Shown here one piece after another: positions 1-4,932 of a stretch of DNA of 5,980 nucleotides. The position numbers and the translations under genes were made by a program. Numbering within the stretch: position 1 is the stretch's first letter; each line of letters begins with the position of its first letter. The notes under the pieces were generated by a model. The model searched no databases. It saw nothing but the letters and a program-made list of their open reading frames with translations, and was not told the origin of the DNA. The stretch comes from Defluviicoccus vanus (GTDB taxonomy: Bacteria > Pseudomonadota > Alphaproteobacteria > Rhodospirillales > Defluviicoccaceae), in contig NZ_CP053923.1 in NCBI RefSeq assembly GCF_014672695.1, forward strand, positions 1,880,115-1,886,094, read 5' to 3'.

Positions 1-1
1 G

Positions 2-712
2 TGCATCCGCCCCCTCCTCCCAGCCAGCCTGCACCGCATAGATGCCGAAGGCCGGCCGCAGATAATCGTCCAGCTCGACGTTGGCGGTGGGGTAGCCCAG
101 TTCCCGGCCACGCCGTTCTCCGGCAACCACTGTGCCCTCGATCTCGAAGTCACGACCGAGCAGCCGCGCCGCTGCCGCCGGGTCAGCATTGCGCAAATAT
201 TCGCGCACCCGCGTCGACGAATAGGGCTCGGCGGCGCCGTCGCGCACCTCGGGAACGCAGGTAAAGCCGAAATCAAATTCGTCGCCCATCCACAGCAGCA
301 TCTCCGGCGTGCCGCGGCGGCCATGGCCGAAGGCGAAGTCGTGGCCGCAGACTACGTGCGTCGCTCCCAGGCCGCCGACGATCACCGTCTCGACGAAGGC
401 GCGTGCGCTGAGCTTGGCGAACTCGCGGTCGAAGGGGAGGACGGCAAAGATATCGACGCCGAGGCTTTCGATCAGCCGCGCCTTCACCGGCAAGGGCGTC
501 AGTCGGAACGGGGCAATATCCGGTTGAAACACCTGCCGTGGGTGCGGCTCCAGGGTCAGCACCGCCCACAGCCGGCCGTTGGCGCGGGCGATCCGGCCTG
601 CCTCGCCGATCACCTCGCGATGGCCGAGATGCACGCCGTCGAAGTTGCCGATGGCGACCACCGCGCCGCGGACATCGTTCGGCAGATTCTGGTAATGGCG
701 AAAGATGCGCAT
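2..712 (-). CDS. ribF: Bifunctional riboflavin kinase / FAD synthetase, C-terminus cut off by the window edge
   Basis: Cytoplasmic enzyme that phosphorylates riboflavin to FMN and then adenylylates FMN to FAD. The 237 residues visible start at the ATG at 712, reading MRIFRHYQNLPNDV. Near the start lies the nucleotidyltransferase signature GNFDGVHLGH (residues 22-31), which includes the HxGH-type motif HLGH (28-31). An SSTRVR segment at 165-170 matches the conserved serine/threonine-arginine motif at the end of the FAD synthetase domain. The riboflavin kinase domain then begins, with its PTAN motif at 208-211. The family is usually about 300-330 residues, so most of the kinase domain lies beyond the left edge. 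No good Shine-Dalgarno precedes the ATG, but the frame upstream reaches a TGA at 758-760 without another ATG, and the N-terminus fits the family. The gene follows the unknown exported protein on the same strand after 61 bases; a functional link is not evident. Identification is secure. Confidence 0.96.
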   Translation of the reverse strand, partial: MRIFRHYQNLPNDVRGAVVAIGNFDGVHLGHREVIGEAGRIARANGRLWAVLTLEPHPRQVFQPDIAPFRLTPLPVKARLIESLGVDIFAVLPFDREFAKLSARAFVETVIVGGLGATHVVCGHDFAFGHGRRGTPEMLLWMGDEFDFGFTCVPEVRDGAAEPYSSTRVREYLRNADPAAAARLLGRDFEIEGTVVAGERRGRELGYPTANVELDDYLRPAFGIYAVQAGWEEGADA

Positions 713-751
713 GGCGCATAGGTGCCGGTAGCCGCCGGCCGGGTCAAGCCC

Positions 752-766
752 CGCCGATCATCGGCG
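752..766. repeat. 15-base palindrome between the unknown exported gene and ribF
   Basis: CGCCGAT and ATCGGCG flank a single central base, a perfect 7+7 palindrome 7 bases past the stop codon of the upstream gene. A second, weaker stem (GCCGG at 724-728 with CCGGC at 735-739, loop of 6) follows just before ribF. Neither has a T tract on the minus strand, so neither is a standard intrinsic terminator. They could be transcription-attenuating hairpins, a protein-binding site, or chance in GC-rich DNA. Confidence 0.35.
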
Positions 767-773
767 CCGACTA

Positions 774-1454
774 TTATTGGGCGACGCGGAACCAGGCCTC
801 GGCATCAAAGGGTACCTGCTCGCGCGGATTGACGCCGCGATCGGCGAGCCAGAACCGGAAGGGCGTGTCTGCCGGCAGCGCCACCTGCACATTGGCCACC
901 CGCACCAACTGGACCCGCAGATCGAGCGGCCGCAGCGCCTCCTGCAGTTCGCGGTAGATGGGAGTGGTGTTGGCAACCTTTACCACCAGCGGATTGCCGA
1001 AGCCCGGATCGCGTTTGGCCCGCTCGCCATACCACTCCGGCGAACGGGAGGCCGCCTGCGCCAGCCGCTTGGCGAACTCAGGGAACGTCTCTGCCAGACT
1101 CGCCACCCGGAGCATCGCCCCGTCGGCACGATCGAGCCGCCCCGGCAGCGCCGCATCCAGCATGCGGGCGAGCGTTGCCACCTTCGTGTCCAGCTCCTGA
1201 TGACAGGCATTCTCGTAGGTGAGGACTGCCTCGCCGGCCTGGCGAATCAGCCGCGCCGTACAGTCGGCGAAGGCGACAGAGAAGATGGTCACATCGGCCG
1301 AACTGGTGGTGGTAACCGGCGGCTCGGCCGCGTGGACGTTCGCATCGAAGACGACGCTGACGAACACAGCCATGACGAACACGGCGACGCCCAGGATGAT
1401 CGGCGGTGCCCGCCGATGCAGCACACTGCTGCGCCGGCTCGCCGCCTGGTTCAC
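774..1454 (-). CDS. Unrecognised exported or membrane-anchored protein, 226 aa
   Basis: I do not recognise a family. From the GTG at 1454 the protein has a basic N-terminus (Arg7, Arg8, Arg14, Arg15), then one strongly hydrophobic segment at about residues 19-36. A possible signal peptidase site follows after Val-His-Ala (40-42). The remaining roughly 180 residues are soluble-looking and probably periplasmic. They include Cys65 and Cys84, which could form a disulfide, a helical-looking middle (about 85-150), and a C-terminal part (about 155-226) richer in alternating hydrophobic residues. The GTG was chosen because it overlaps the TGA of the GH13 gene as GTGA, a usual arrangement for translational coupling. 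The frame also opens at an ATG at 1490, which would add 12 residues inside the end of the upstream gene. Being coupled to a glycosidase gene suggests shared expression, not a shared substrate. The reading frame is convincing; the function is unknown. Confidence 0.78.
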   Translation of the reverse strand: MNQAASRRSSVLHRRAPPIILGVAVFVMAVFVSVVFDANVHAAEPPVTTTSSADVTIFSVAFADCTARLIRQAGEAVLTYENACHQELDTKVATLARMLDAALPGRLDRADGAMLRVASLAETFPEFAKRLAQAASRSPEWYGERAKRDPGFGNPLVVKVANTTPIYRELQEALRPLDLRVQLVRVANVQVALPADTPFRFWLADRGVNPREQVPFDAEAWFRVAQ

Positions 1455-2944
1455 GGGACTTCGCCGATCTTGAACACGTTGTAGCCCCACGCCCCCAGAT
1501 CCACGTAGAGGCCAGGGTCGAGGAGCGCCGAGCCGTCCCGTTCATAAACCTCTTCGCCGAGCATGTCGGTCAGCCGCACCCGACGCCGTGCCAGGTCGGC
1601 AAAGGGCAGGCGCAGATGGCACTGGCCCTGGCTGTCCTCGTAGTTGACGACGACGAGGGCGCGTTCTCCATCATCGCTCTGCCAAGCAAAGGCGATGAAG
1701 TTGTCGCAGGTCCAGTTGCCGGCCCAGGCCGGAAACGGATCAAGGCGCAGCCAGTGGCCGCTGCGGAACAAGGGATCAGTCAGCGCCCGCAGCACCGTCA
1801 GGTAGAATGCGTGGATGGTCTCGTCGACCGGCTCATCCGGCCCACGGCAAAGCTCCATCGGGATGTGGACGCGGTAGCCCTCGAACTGCCCCTGATGAAA
1901 GAAGCGCAGGCCGATGCCGAAATAGGTGACGATGGCAGCAGCCTTGTGCGTCGGCCAGGAAAACGTCTCTGCGGCGCGCGGCGGTTCGTCGTGGTTTTCA
2001 AGAAAGCGGACCAACTTCGCCTGATAGGCCGGCTCGGCCAGCAAGTGTTCGCGTACCGGACGTGCATAACGACCACGCAACCGGTCGTAGAGCCGCTTGT
2101 CGTAGCAGAAATCGAAGCCCTGCTGCTGCAGCGTCCACTCCAGATCCCAGTACACTTCGCCGACGAAAGTGAAGTCGGGTTGCGCGGCCTTCACCGCTTC
2201 GATCGCCCGCGGCCAGAAGGGCTCCATGCTGATGCCCCAGGTGCGCAGGAATACGTCCGGCAGGATAAGCATTGCCATATCGCAGCGCACGCCATCGCAC
2301 TGGCCGGCGATGGCGAGGAGTTCGGCAATGCGTTCCTCCTGCAACGCCGGATTGCCGTAGTTCAGCTGCAGCGTATCGGGCCAGCCTGGGAAGTAGGGAT
2401 CGCGACCGTGGGCATAAATGCGGCTGCCGCTGTTGGTTTCGACCCGCAGGTAGTTGCCGGGGGTCCGCTGCAGGTCTTCCTCGCTGCCGCCGAAGACGAA
2501 ATAGTCAGGATTGGTCTTGGCCCACAGATGGTCCGGCGCGGTGTGGTTGGGTACGAAGTCGAGCATCAGCTTCATCCCCTTCGCCGCCAGCCGCTCGCGG
2601 AAAGCGGCAAGCGCCGCCGGACCGCCCAGCTGGTCGCTGACCACATAGCCGGAGATGGCGAAGCCGGAGCCGCACACATCCTTGCTTTCGTCGAGGTCGG
2701 GCAGGACGCGCCGATACTCCTCGCGCAGATCCGGCCGGGTGCGGGCGACCGTCCGGCCTGCCTCGCCCGTCTGCCAAACGGACAGCAACCAGATCCAATC
2801 GACGCCGAGCGCCGCCAGTTGCTCCACCTCGGCATCCGGTACATTAGCCAGTGTCACCGGCTGGCCGAGTCGCTGGCTTAGCGCACGCAACCAGACGCGG
2901 GTATTGATCTGATACAGCGACGGATACTTGACAGTGGTCGACAT
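1451..2944 (-). CDS. GH13 alpha-amylase-family glycosidase, 497 aa
   Basis: A member of the alpha-amylase clan that acts on alpha-glucosidic bonds by a retaining mechanism. The four conserved GH13 regions are visible in order: DFVPNH (129-134); GVRCD with the nucleophile Asp222; FVGEVYW with the acid/base Glu263; and FLENHD with the transition-state stabilising Asp319. The barrel starts with YPSLYQINTRVWL (7-19), and the last 90 or so residues look like the usual beta-sandwich domain C. There is no signal peptide, so the enzyme should be cytoplasmic, pointing to internal glycogen, maltodextrin or a trehalose-type sugar; the exact substrate cannot be read from sequence. The ATG at 2944 has GGGGG 5 to 6 bases upstream; a TTG at 2980 would add 12 residues and is less likely. 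Its stop overlaps the GTG of the next gene. All catalytic residues are present, so it should be active. Confidence 0.93.
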   Translation of the reverse strand: MSTTVKYPSLYQINTRVWLRALSQRLGQPVTLANVPDAEVEQLAALGVDWIWLLSVWQTGEAGRTVARTRPDLREEYRRVLPDLDESKDVCGSGFAISGYVVSDQLGGPAALAAFRERLAAKGMKLMLDFVPNHTAPDHLWAKTNPDYFVFGGSEEDLQRTPGNYLRVETNSGSRIYAHGRDPYFPGWPDTLQLNYGNPALQEERIAELLAIAGQCDGVRCDMAMLILPDVFLRTWGISMEPFWPRAIEAVKAAQPDFTFVGEVYWDLEWTLQQQGFDFCYDKRLYDRLRGRYARPVREHLLAEPAYQAKLVRFLENHDEPPRAAETFSWPTHKAAAIVTYFGIGLRFFHQGQFEGYRVHIPMELCRGPDEPVDETIHAFYLTVLRALTDPLFRSGHWLRLDPFPAWAGNWTCDNFIAFAWQSDDGERALVVVNYEDSQGQCHLRLPFADLARRRVRLTDMLGEEVYERDGSALLDPGLYVDLGAWGYNVFKIGEVP

Positions 2945-2991
2945 GATCGCCCCCAGCGAAATTTGGTCGGCGCGTTGCAATTGATATTTGC

Positions 2992-3020
2992 TGTGTAGGG
3001 TCCGTGGACGGTGCGGTCAA
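2992..3020 (-). promoter_or_regulatory. Possible sigma-70 promoter for the GH13 gene
   Basis: On the minus strand, TTGACC (3020-3015; 5 of 6 to TTGACA) is followed after exactly 17 bases by TACACA (2997-2992; 3 of 6 to TATAAT). Transcription would start near 2985 and give a leader of about 40 bases before the ATG at 2944. The -35 is good and the -10 is weak, so this is a candidate only. Confidence 0.35.
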
Positions 3021-3064
3021 CCTCAAGCCCCTTGCCAACCGAAACGCGAAGGGGAACAGGGATG

Positions 3065-3133
3065 AAATCCAACCCGCTCACGCCCACGTGAACGCCCAGC
3101 CTCGATCTCGCTCGATCCTGCGGGGCTGGATTT
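3065..3133. repeat. Nested inverted repeats able to fold as a three-way junction
   Basis: The outer arms AAATCCA (3065-3071) and TGGATTT (3127-3133) are exact complements. The pairing continues after a small internal mismatch with CCCGC (3073-3077) and GCGGG (3120-3124). Directly inside, TCACG (3078-3082) pairs with CGTGA (3087-3091) around a 4-base loop. The remaining interior carries CTCGAT twice (3101-3106, 3111-3116) and a weak GATC/GATC pair. It lies in the long spacer between the divergent GH13 and bfd genes, where I see no convincing gene. It could be a dispersed palindromic repeat, part of a structured RNA, or a regulatory site; strand is undetermined. Confidence 0.45.
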
Positions 3134-3138
3134 AGCGA

Positions 3139-3198
3139 GGATCGATCCGGAAAGGAAAGCCGCCTTGACCTGCATTCTCGCCTTCGATAGCGAGTGCA
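3139..3198. repeat. Palindrome and bulged hairpin in the bfd upstream spacer
   Basis: GGATCGATCC (3139-3148) is a perfect 10-base palindrome. Further on, CTCGC (3177-3181) pairs with GCGAG (3190-3194) around an 8-base loop, and the stem is extended by TGCA (3171-3174) with TGCA (3195-3198) across a 2-base bulge. No gene is evident here; the role is unknown. Confidence 0.3.
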
Positions 3199-3283
3199 TA
3201 GCGCTTCCGGTGCCGGGGTTTGCGCGCGGGACGGTTCGCGATCCGGGCCAGGGCCGAGACGAGCGTCCGCGACGACAGACTGC

Positions 3284-3325
3284 GCCATCGTCATGAGAGC
3301 GATGGCAGGCCATCCTGTGGCCATC
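3284..3325. repeat. GCCATC cluster with mutually exclusive hairpins upstream of the Fur-like site
   Basis: GCCATC occurs at 3284-3289, 3309-3314 and 3320-3325, and its complement GATGGC occurs once at 3301-3306. GCCATCG (3284-3290) pairs perfectly with CGATGGC (3300-3306) around a 9-base loop. The same GATGGC could instead pair with either downstream copy. The cluster ends 23 bases before the Fur-like site. It may be a set of binding sites or alternative RNA structures, or chance. Confidence 0.35.
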
Positions 3326-3346
3326 AAAGCACCGTCCCGCAAAAAT

Positions 3347-3369
3347 ATGAGAATGATTATTACTTGCAT
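3347..3369 (+). promoter_or_regulatory. Fur-box-like operator upstream of bfd
   Basis: The 19-base core at 3349-3367 reads GAGAATGATTATTACTTGC and matches the classical Fur consensus GATAATGATAATCATTATC at 13 of 19 positions by my count. The 23-base stretch at 3347-3369 is a partial palindrome with exact ATG...CAT ends and is strikingly AT-rich against its GC-rich surroundings. It sits just upstream of the predicted -35 of bfd. Fur with iron would be expected to repress bfd so that stored iron is released only under iron shortage. Alphaproteobacteria also use Irr and RirA, so Fur as the actual binder is inference. Confidence 0.7.
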
Positions 3370-3370
3370 A

Positions 3371-3399
3371 TTGATTTCGGGAGCCGCCCCGATTAGGAT
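3371..3399 (+). promoter_or_regulatory. Candidate sigma-70 promoter of bfd
   Basis: TTGATT (3371-3376; 4 of 6 to TTGACA) and TAGGAT (3394-3399; 4 of 6 to TATAAT) are separated by exactly 17 bases. The predicted start, near 3406, leaves a leader of about 28 bases carrying GGAGGA at 3418-3423. The Fur-like site ends one base before the -35, well placed to block RNA polymerase. Confidence 0.55.
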
Positions 3400-3433
3400 T
3401 GAATCACGCTTTTGCCTGGAGGACAGATAGTCG

Positions 3434-3631
3434 ATGATCGTTTGTTTGTGCGCTGGAATTAGCGATCGTGACATACGCGCAGCCGCGGCGGCCGGGACGC
3501 GGCGGTGCGCCGATGTTTTTCGCGCGAAGGATCGTCAGCCGCGCTGTGGCTCCTGCATCGATCTGATCTGCGATATTCTGGGTGAAAATGACGGCCGCGA
3601 CACCGCCGGATGCAGCGGCGGGTGCGGCTGA
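3434..3631 (+). CDS. bfd: Bacterioferritin-associated ferredoxin, 65 aa
   Basis: Small cytoplasmic [2Fe-2S] protein that docks on bacterioferritin and donates electrons through its haem so that stored ferric iron is reduced and released. The four cluster ligands are Cys4, Cys6, Cys38 and Cys41, the same CxC...CxxC spacing I recall for E. coli Bfd. The N-terminal MIVCLCAGISDRDIR closely resembles the family start. The length is typical (about 60-70 aa). Start: ATG at 3434, with GGAGG 11 bases upstream, a slightly long spacing. An extra feature is the C-terminal CSGGCG tail, which adds Cys60 and Cys64. It is the only plus-strand gene in the window and converges on bfr with 57 bases between stop codons. 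An upstream Fur-like site suggests induction by iron starvation. Identification is strong. Confidence 0.94.
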   Translation: MIVCLCAGISDRDIRAAAAAGTRRCADVFRAKDRQPRCGSCIDLICDILGENDGRDTAGCSGGCG

Positions 3632-3655
3632 CCGACATCTGAACCTTTCGACGCC

Positions 3656-3673
3656 GGGAGCGATGACGCTCCC
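3656..3673. terminator. Hairpin between convergent bfd and bfr
   Basis: GGGAGCG (3656-3662) pairs perfectly with CGCTCCC (3667-3673) around a 4-base loop, in the middle of the gap between the two convergent stop codons. The position suits a bidirectional terminator. There is no T tract on either strand, so termination might be weak or need other factors. Confidence 0.5.
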
Positions 3674-3688
3674 CTTCAAGCGCGACCG

Positions 3689-4168
3689 TCAGCTATCGTG
3701 GTTGGTCATCTGGCTCTGCAGGTAGTTGGACAGCCCCACCATCTCGGCGAGTTGAAGTTCGGTTTCGAGAAAATCGATGTGCTCTTCGGCATCCTCGAGA
3801 ATACGGACGGCGATTTCGCGCGAGACGTAGTCCTGCACCGATTCGAAATGGGCAACTGCCGCCAGCACGTCGGTGCGCGCAGCACTCTCCAGCCGCAGGT
3901 CCGACTGCAGACATTCGACCACGACTTCGCCGATCAAAAGCTTGCCCAGATCCTGTAGGTTGGGCAGCCCTTCGAGGAACAGGATTCGTTCGATCAGCTT
4001 GTCGGCGTGACGCATCTCACCGATCGATTCCTCGTAGACACGCTTGCCGAGGCGATCGAAGCCCCAATTCTTCAGCATGCGGGCATGTAAAAAGTACTGA
4101 TTAATCGCCGTCATCTCGTTCTTCAGCATCCGATTAAGATGGGTGAGTCCCACCGGCTCGATTTTCAC
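3689..4168 (-). CDS. bfr: Bacterioferritin (haem-binding ferritin), 159 aa
   Basis: Subunit of the 24-mer cage that oxidises ferrous iron and stores it as a mineral in the cytoplasm. The sequence aligns without gaps to the E. coli protein as I recall it: LKNEMTAINQYFLHARM at 15-31, EESIGEMRHADKLIERILFLEGLPN from 46 on, and a C-terminal NYLQSQM. Diiron ligands Glu18, Glu51, His54, Glu94 and His130 are present, as are Tyr25 and the haem-ligating Met52. The usual bridging ligand Glu127 is replaced by Ala (DAEEHID, 126-132), with Glu128 and Glu129 beside it. Start: the GTG at 4168 has GGAGG 8 bases upstream and gives the family's usual length; the GTG at 4174 is only 2 bases from that site. The partner gene bfd converges from the left; hpf lies upstream on the same strand after 234 bases. 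No clear promoter was found. Confidence 0.95.
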   Translation of the reverse strand: MKIEPVGLTHLNRMLKNEMTAINQYFLHARMLKNWGFDRLGKRVYEESIGEMRHADKLIERILFLEGLPNLQDLGKLLIGEVVVECLQSDLRLESAARTDVLAAVAHFESVQDYVSREIAVRILEDAEEHIDFLETELQLAEMVGLSNYLQSQMTNHDS

Positions 4169-4402
4169 GCGCACTCCCTCCTGCTGGTTTCGACGCCGTC
4201 GTTTGCGGCTAGGTCGTTGCCTAAGCACACACAGGGCCATCTTTGGTTCGGCTTTGCCGCGACCGTCGCCTTTGCTGATCATGAAAAGATTGTGCACTGA
4301 CCCGTTTATCGCAACGGGAAGCTGTCTGCCGCCGGGCCAATCGCGGCGCGGCCGACCCGGGGCCACCGCAGCGTCCCCGGGCCGATCCTGCCACAGCAGG
4401 GA
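4169..4402. other. Spacer between hpf and bfr with two inverted repeats
   Basis: No gene is convincing in this 234-base gap; the bfr frame stays open across most of it but encodes a low-complexity basic stretch unlike any bacterioferritin. CCCGTT (4301-4306) and AACGGG (4313-4318) form a perfect 6-base inverted repeat around 6 bases, about 130 bases upstream of bfr, which could be an operator. I could not assign a credible -35/-10 pair for bfr. Confidence 0.4.
4356..4381 (-). terminator. GC-rich hairpin just after hpf
   Basis: CCCGGGG (4356-4362) pairs perfectly with CCCCGGG (4375-4381) around a 12-base loop; it starts 21 bases after the hpf stop codon in the direction of transcription. There is no T run after it on the minus strand, so it is a terminator candidate or 3'-end stabilising stem rather than a textbook terminator. 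Confidence 0.35.
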
Positions 4403-4783
4403 TTACTCAGCGCTCGCTCGCATCAGCGCGCTCTCATCGTCGGCGTGCCGCTTGACGTCGCCGCGACGGCGGTTCGTATACGTCATCAGCCGGCGTTCGA
4501 TCGCATTGAAGGCGTCGCGAATCGCTACATAAACGTCGGTGTGCGCCGGGTCATGGCCGGACTCGCGACCCGCCACCAGCGTCCGCCCCGCAACCTGTGC
4601 GACGATTCGGATGCAGTAGACATTGCCCCGGTGATGATGACGATGCGGGGCCTGCACGGTCACGTGGCAGCCCATGATGCCTTCGCGGATCTGCGCCAGC
4701 TTATCGGCGCGTTGCCGCACCTTGGCGGTGACGAACTCCGAAGCTTCCATGTTCTGAAAGTCGATTTTAAGCGGAAACAGCAT
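4403..4783 (-). CDS. hpf: Short HPF/RaiA-family ribosome hibernation factor, 126 aa
   Basis: Binds the 30S decoding region and silences ribosomes in stationary phase or starvation; some members promote 100S dimers. The start MLFPLKIDFQNMEASEFV, the APHRHHH segment (45-51) and HTDVYVAIRDAFNAIERRL (81-99) are characteristic of the family's beta-alpha-beta-beta-beta-alpha fold, with a basic patch (RRRGDVKR, 105-112) at the end of the last helix. The protein has only this one domain plus a short charged tail, so it is the short form and lacks the C-terminal dimerisation domain of long HPF. The ATG at 4783 has GGGAG 7 bases upstream and matches the family start. The frame remains open to 4906, but the extra residues would run through the predicted promoter. 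bfr follows on the same strand. The family assignment is strong; whether it acts like HPF or like RaiA/YfiA is not decidable here. Confidence 0.92.
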   Translation of the reverse strand: MLFPLKIDFQNMEASEFVTAKVRQRADKLAQIREGIMGCHVTVQAPHRHHHRGNVYCIRIVAQVAGRTLVAGRESGHDPAHTDVYVAIRDAFNAIERRLMTYTNRRRGDVKRHADDESALMRASAE

Positions 4784-4801
4784 CACCGATCTCCCAACTA
4801 C

Positions 4802-4835
4802 GCCGACCGCCGCTGCGGCGAGGGATGACGTCGGC
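4802..4835 (-). promoter_or_regulatory. Stem-loop in the hpf leader just upstream of the ribosome binding site
   Basis: In the mRNA, GCCGAC (4835-4830) pairs with GTCGGC (4807-4802). Stacked inside, CGCCG (4820-4816) pairs with CGGCG (4812-4808) around CAG. One 9-base bulge (4829-4821) interrupts the otherwise continuous 11-pair helix. The structure ends 6 bases before GGGAG (4795-4791). The bulge contains UCCC, which could pair with GGGA of the ribosome binding site. A role in translational control is inference. Confidence 0.4.
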
Positions 4836-4859
4836 CTGCCGGCGGCGGGGCAACTCTTA

Positions 4860-4865
4860 ATTATA
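4860..4865 (-). promoter_or_regulatory. Perfect TATAAT -10 element upstream of hpf
   Basis: On the minus strand TATAAT sits in a short AT-rich island (GGATATAATTAAGAG) in otherwise GC-rich DNA, 68 bases beyond pyrF, and would start a leader of about 70 bases for hpf. No good -35 lies at 15-19 bases; the best hexamers match TTGACA at only 2 of 6. The promoter may need an activator or an alternative sigma factor, or the hexamer may be fortuitous. Confidence 0.5.
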
Positions 4866-4932
4866 TCCCCCTTTTCGCCGGTGCTGCACGCGACGTTTAT
4901 CGCCAAGCGCTGATAGCCAGGACGCTGGATGT

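Noticed and set aside
273..719. Minus-strand frame from the ATG at 719
   Set aside because: Overlaps ribF in another frame and encodes an Arg/Pro-rich sequence with no family; the RibF motifs are in the frame from 712.
742..747. TTGACC as a -35 for ribF
   Set aside because: Any -10 at normal spacing is poor and would overlap or nearly touch the start codon, leaving essentially no leader.
777..1484. 235-codon open frame on the plus strand
   Set aside because: Antisense to the unknown exported protein. I preferred the minus-strand frame because it has a signal-like N-terminus, a GTGA overlap and consistent direction with its neighbours; the plus frame has a low-complexity Arg/Gly-rich composition and no start signal. 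Since the minus-strand protein has no recognised family, this choice is firm but not absolute.
1406..2881. 491-codon open frame on the plus strand
   Set aside because: It lies antisense to the GH13 gene, whose catalytic motifs are all present. Long antisense frames are expected in GC-rich coding DNA, and the translation shows no recognisable family.
2945..2980. TTG start for the GH13 gene at 2980
   Set aside because: TTG is rare as a start, and the extra 12 residues include the sequence serving as ribosome binding site for the ATG at 2944.
2878..3474. Minus-strand frame with a signal-peptide-like hydrophobic stretch, and a second one at 3023-3313
   Set aside because: They overlap the start of the GH13 gene or the bfd promoter region, have Arg-rich compositions, and show no Shine-Dalgarno or recognisable domain. 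The hydrophobic stretch comes partly from reading the AT-rich Fur-like site.
4169..4366. In-frame N-terminal extension of bacterioferritin
   Set aside because: The extension would add over 60 residues, including a run of arginines, absent from bacterioferritins; the GTG at 4168 has a well-spaced GGAGG and gives the family length.
4784..4906. In-frame extension of the hibernation factor to 4906
   Set aside because: It would translate through the TATAAT island and leader stem; the ATG at 4783 has a good ribosome binding site and the family's N-terminus.
4890..4910. Possible sigma-54 promoter (TGGC...CGTCGC) before hpf
   Set aside because: The GG and GC dinucleotides are 11 rather than 10 bases apart and the -12 box is poor, so it does not meet the strict sigma-54 spacing.
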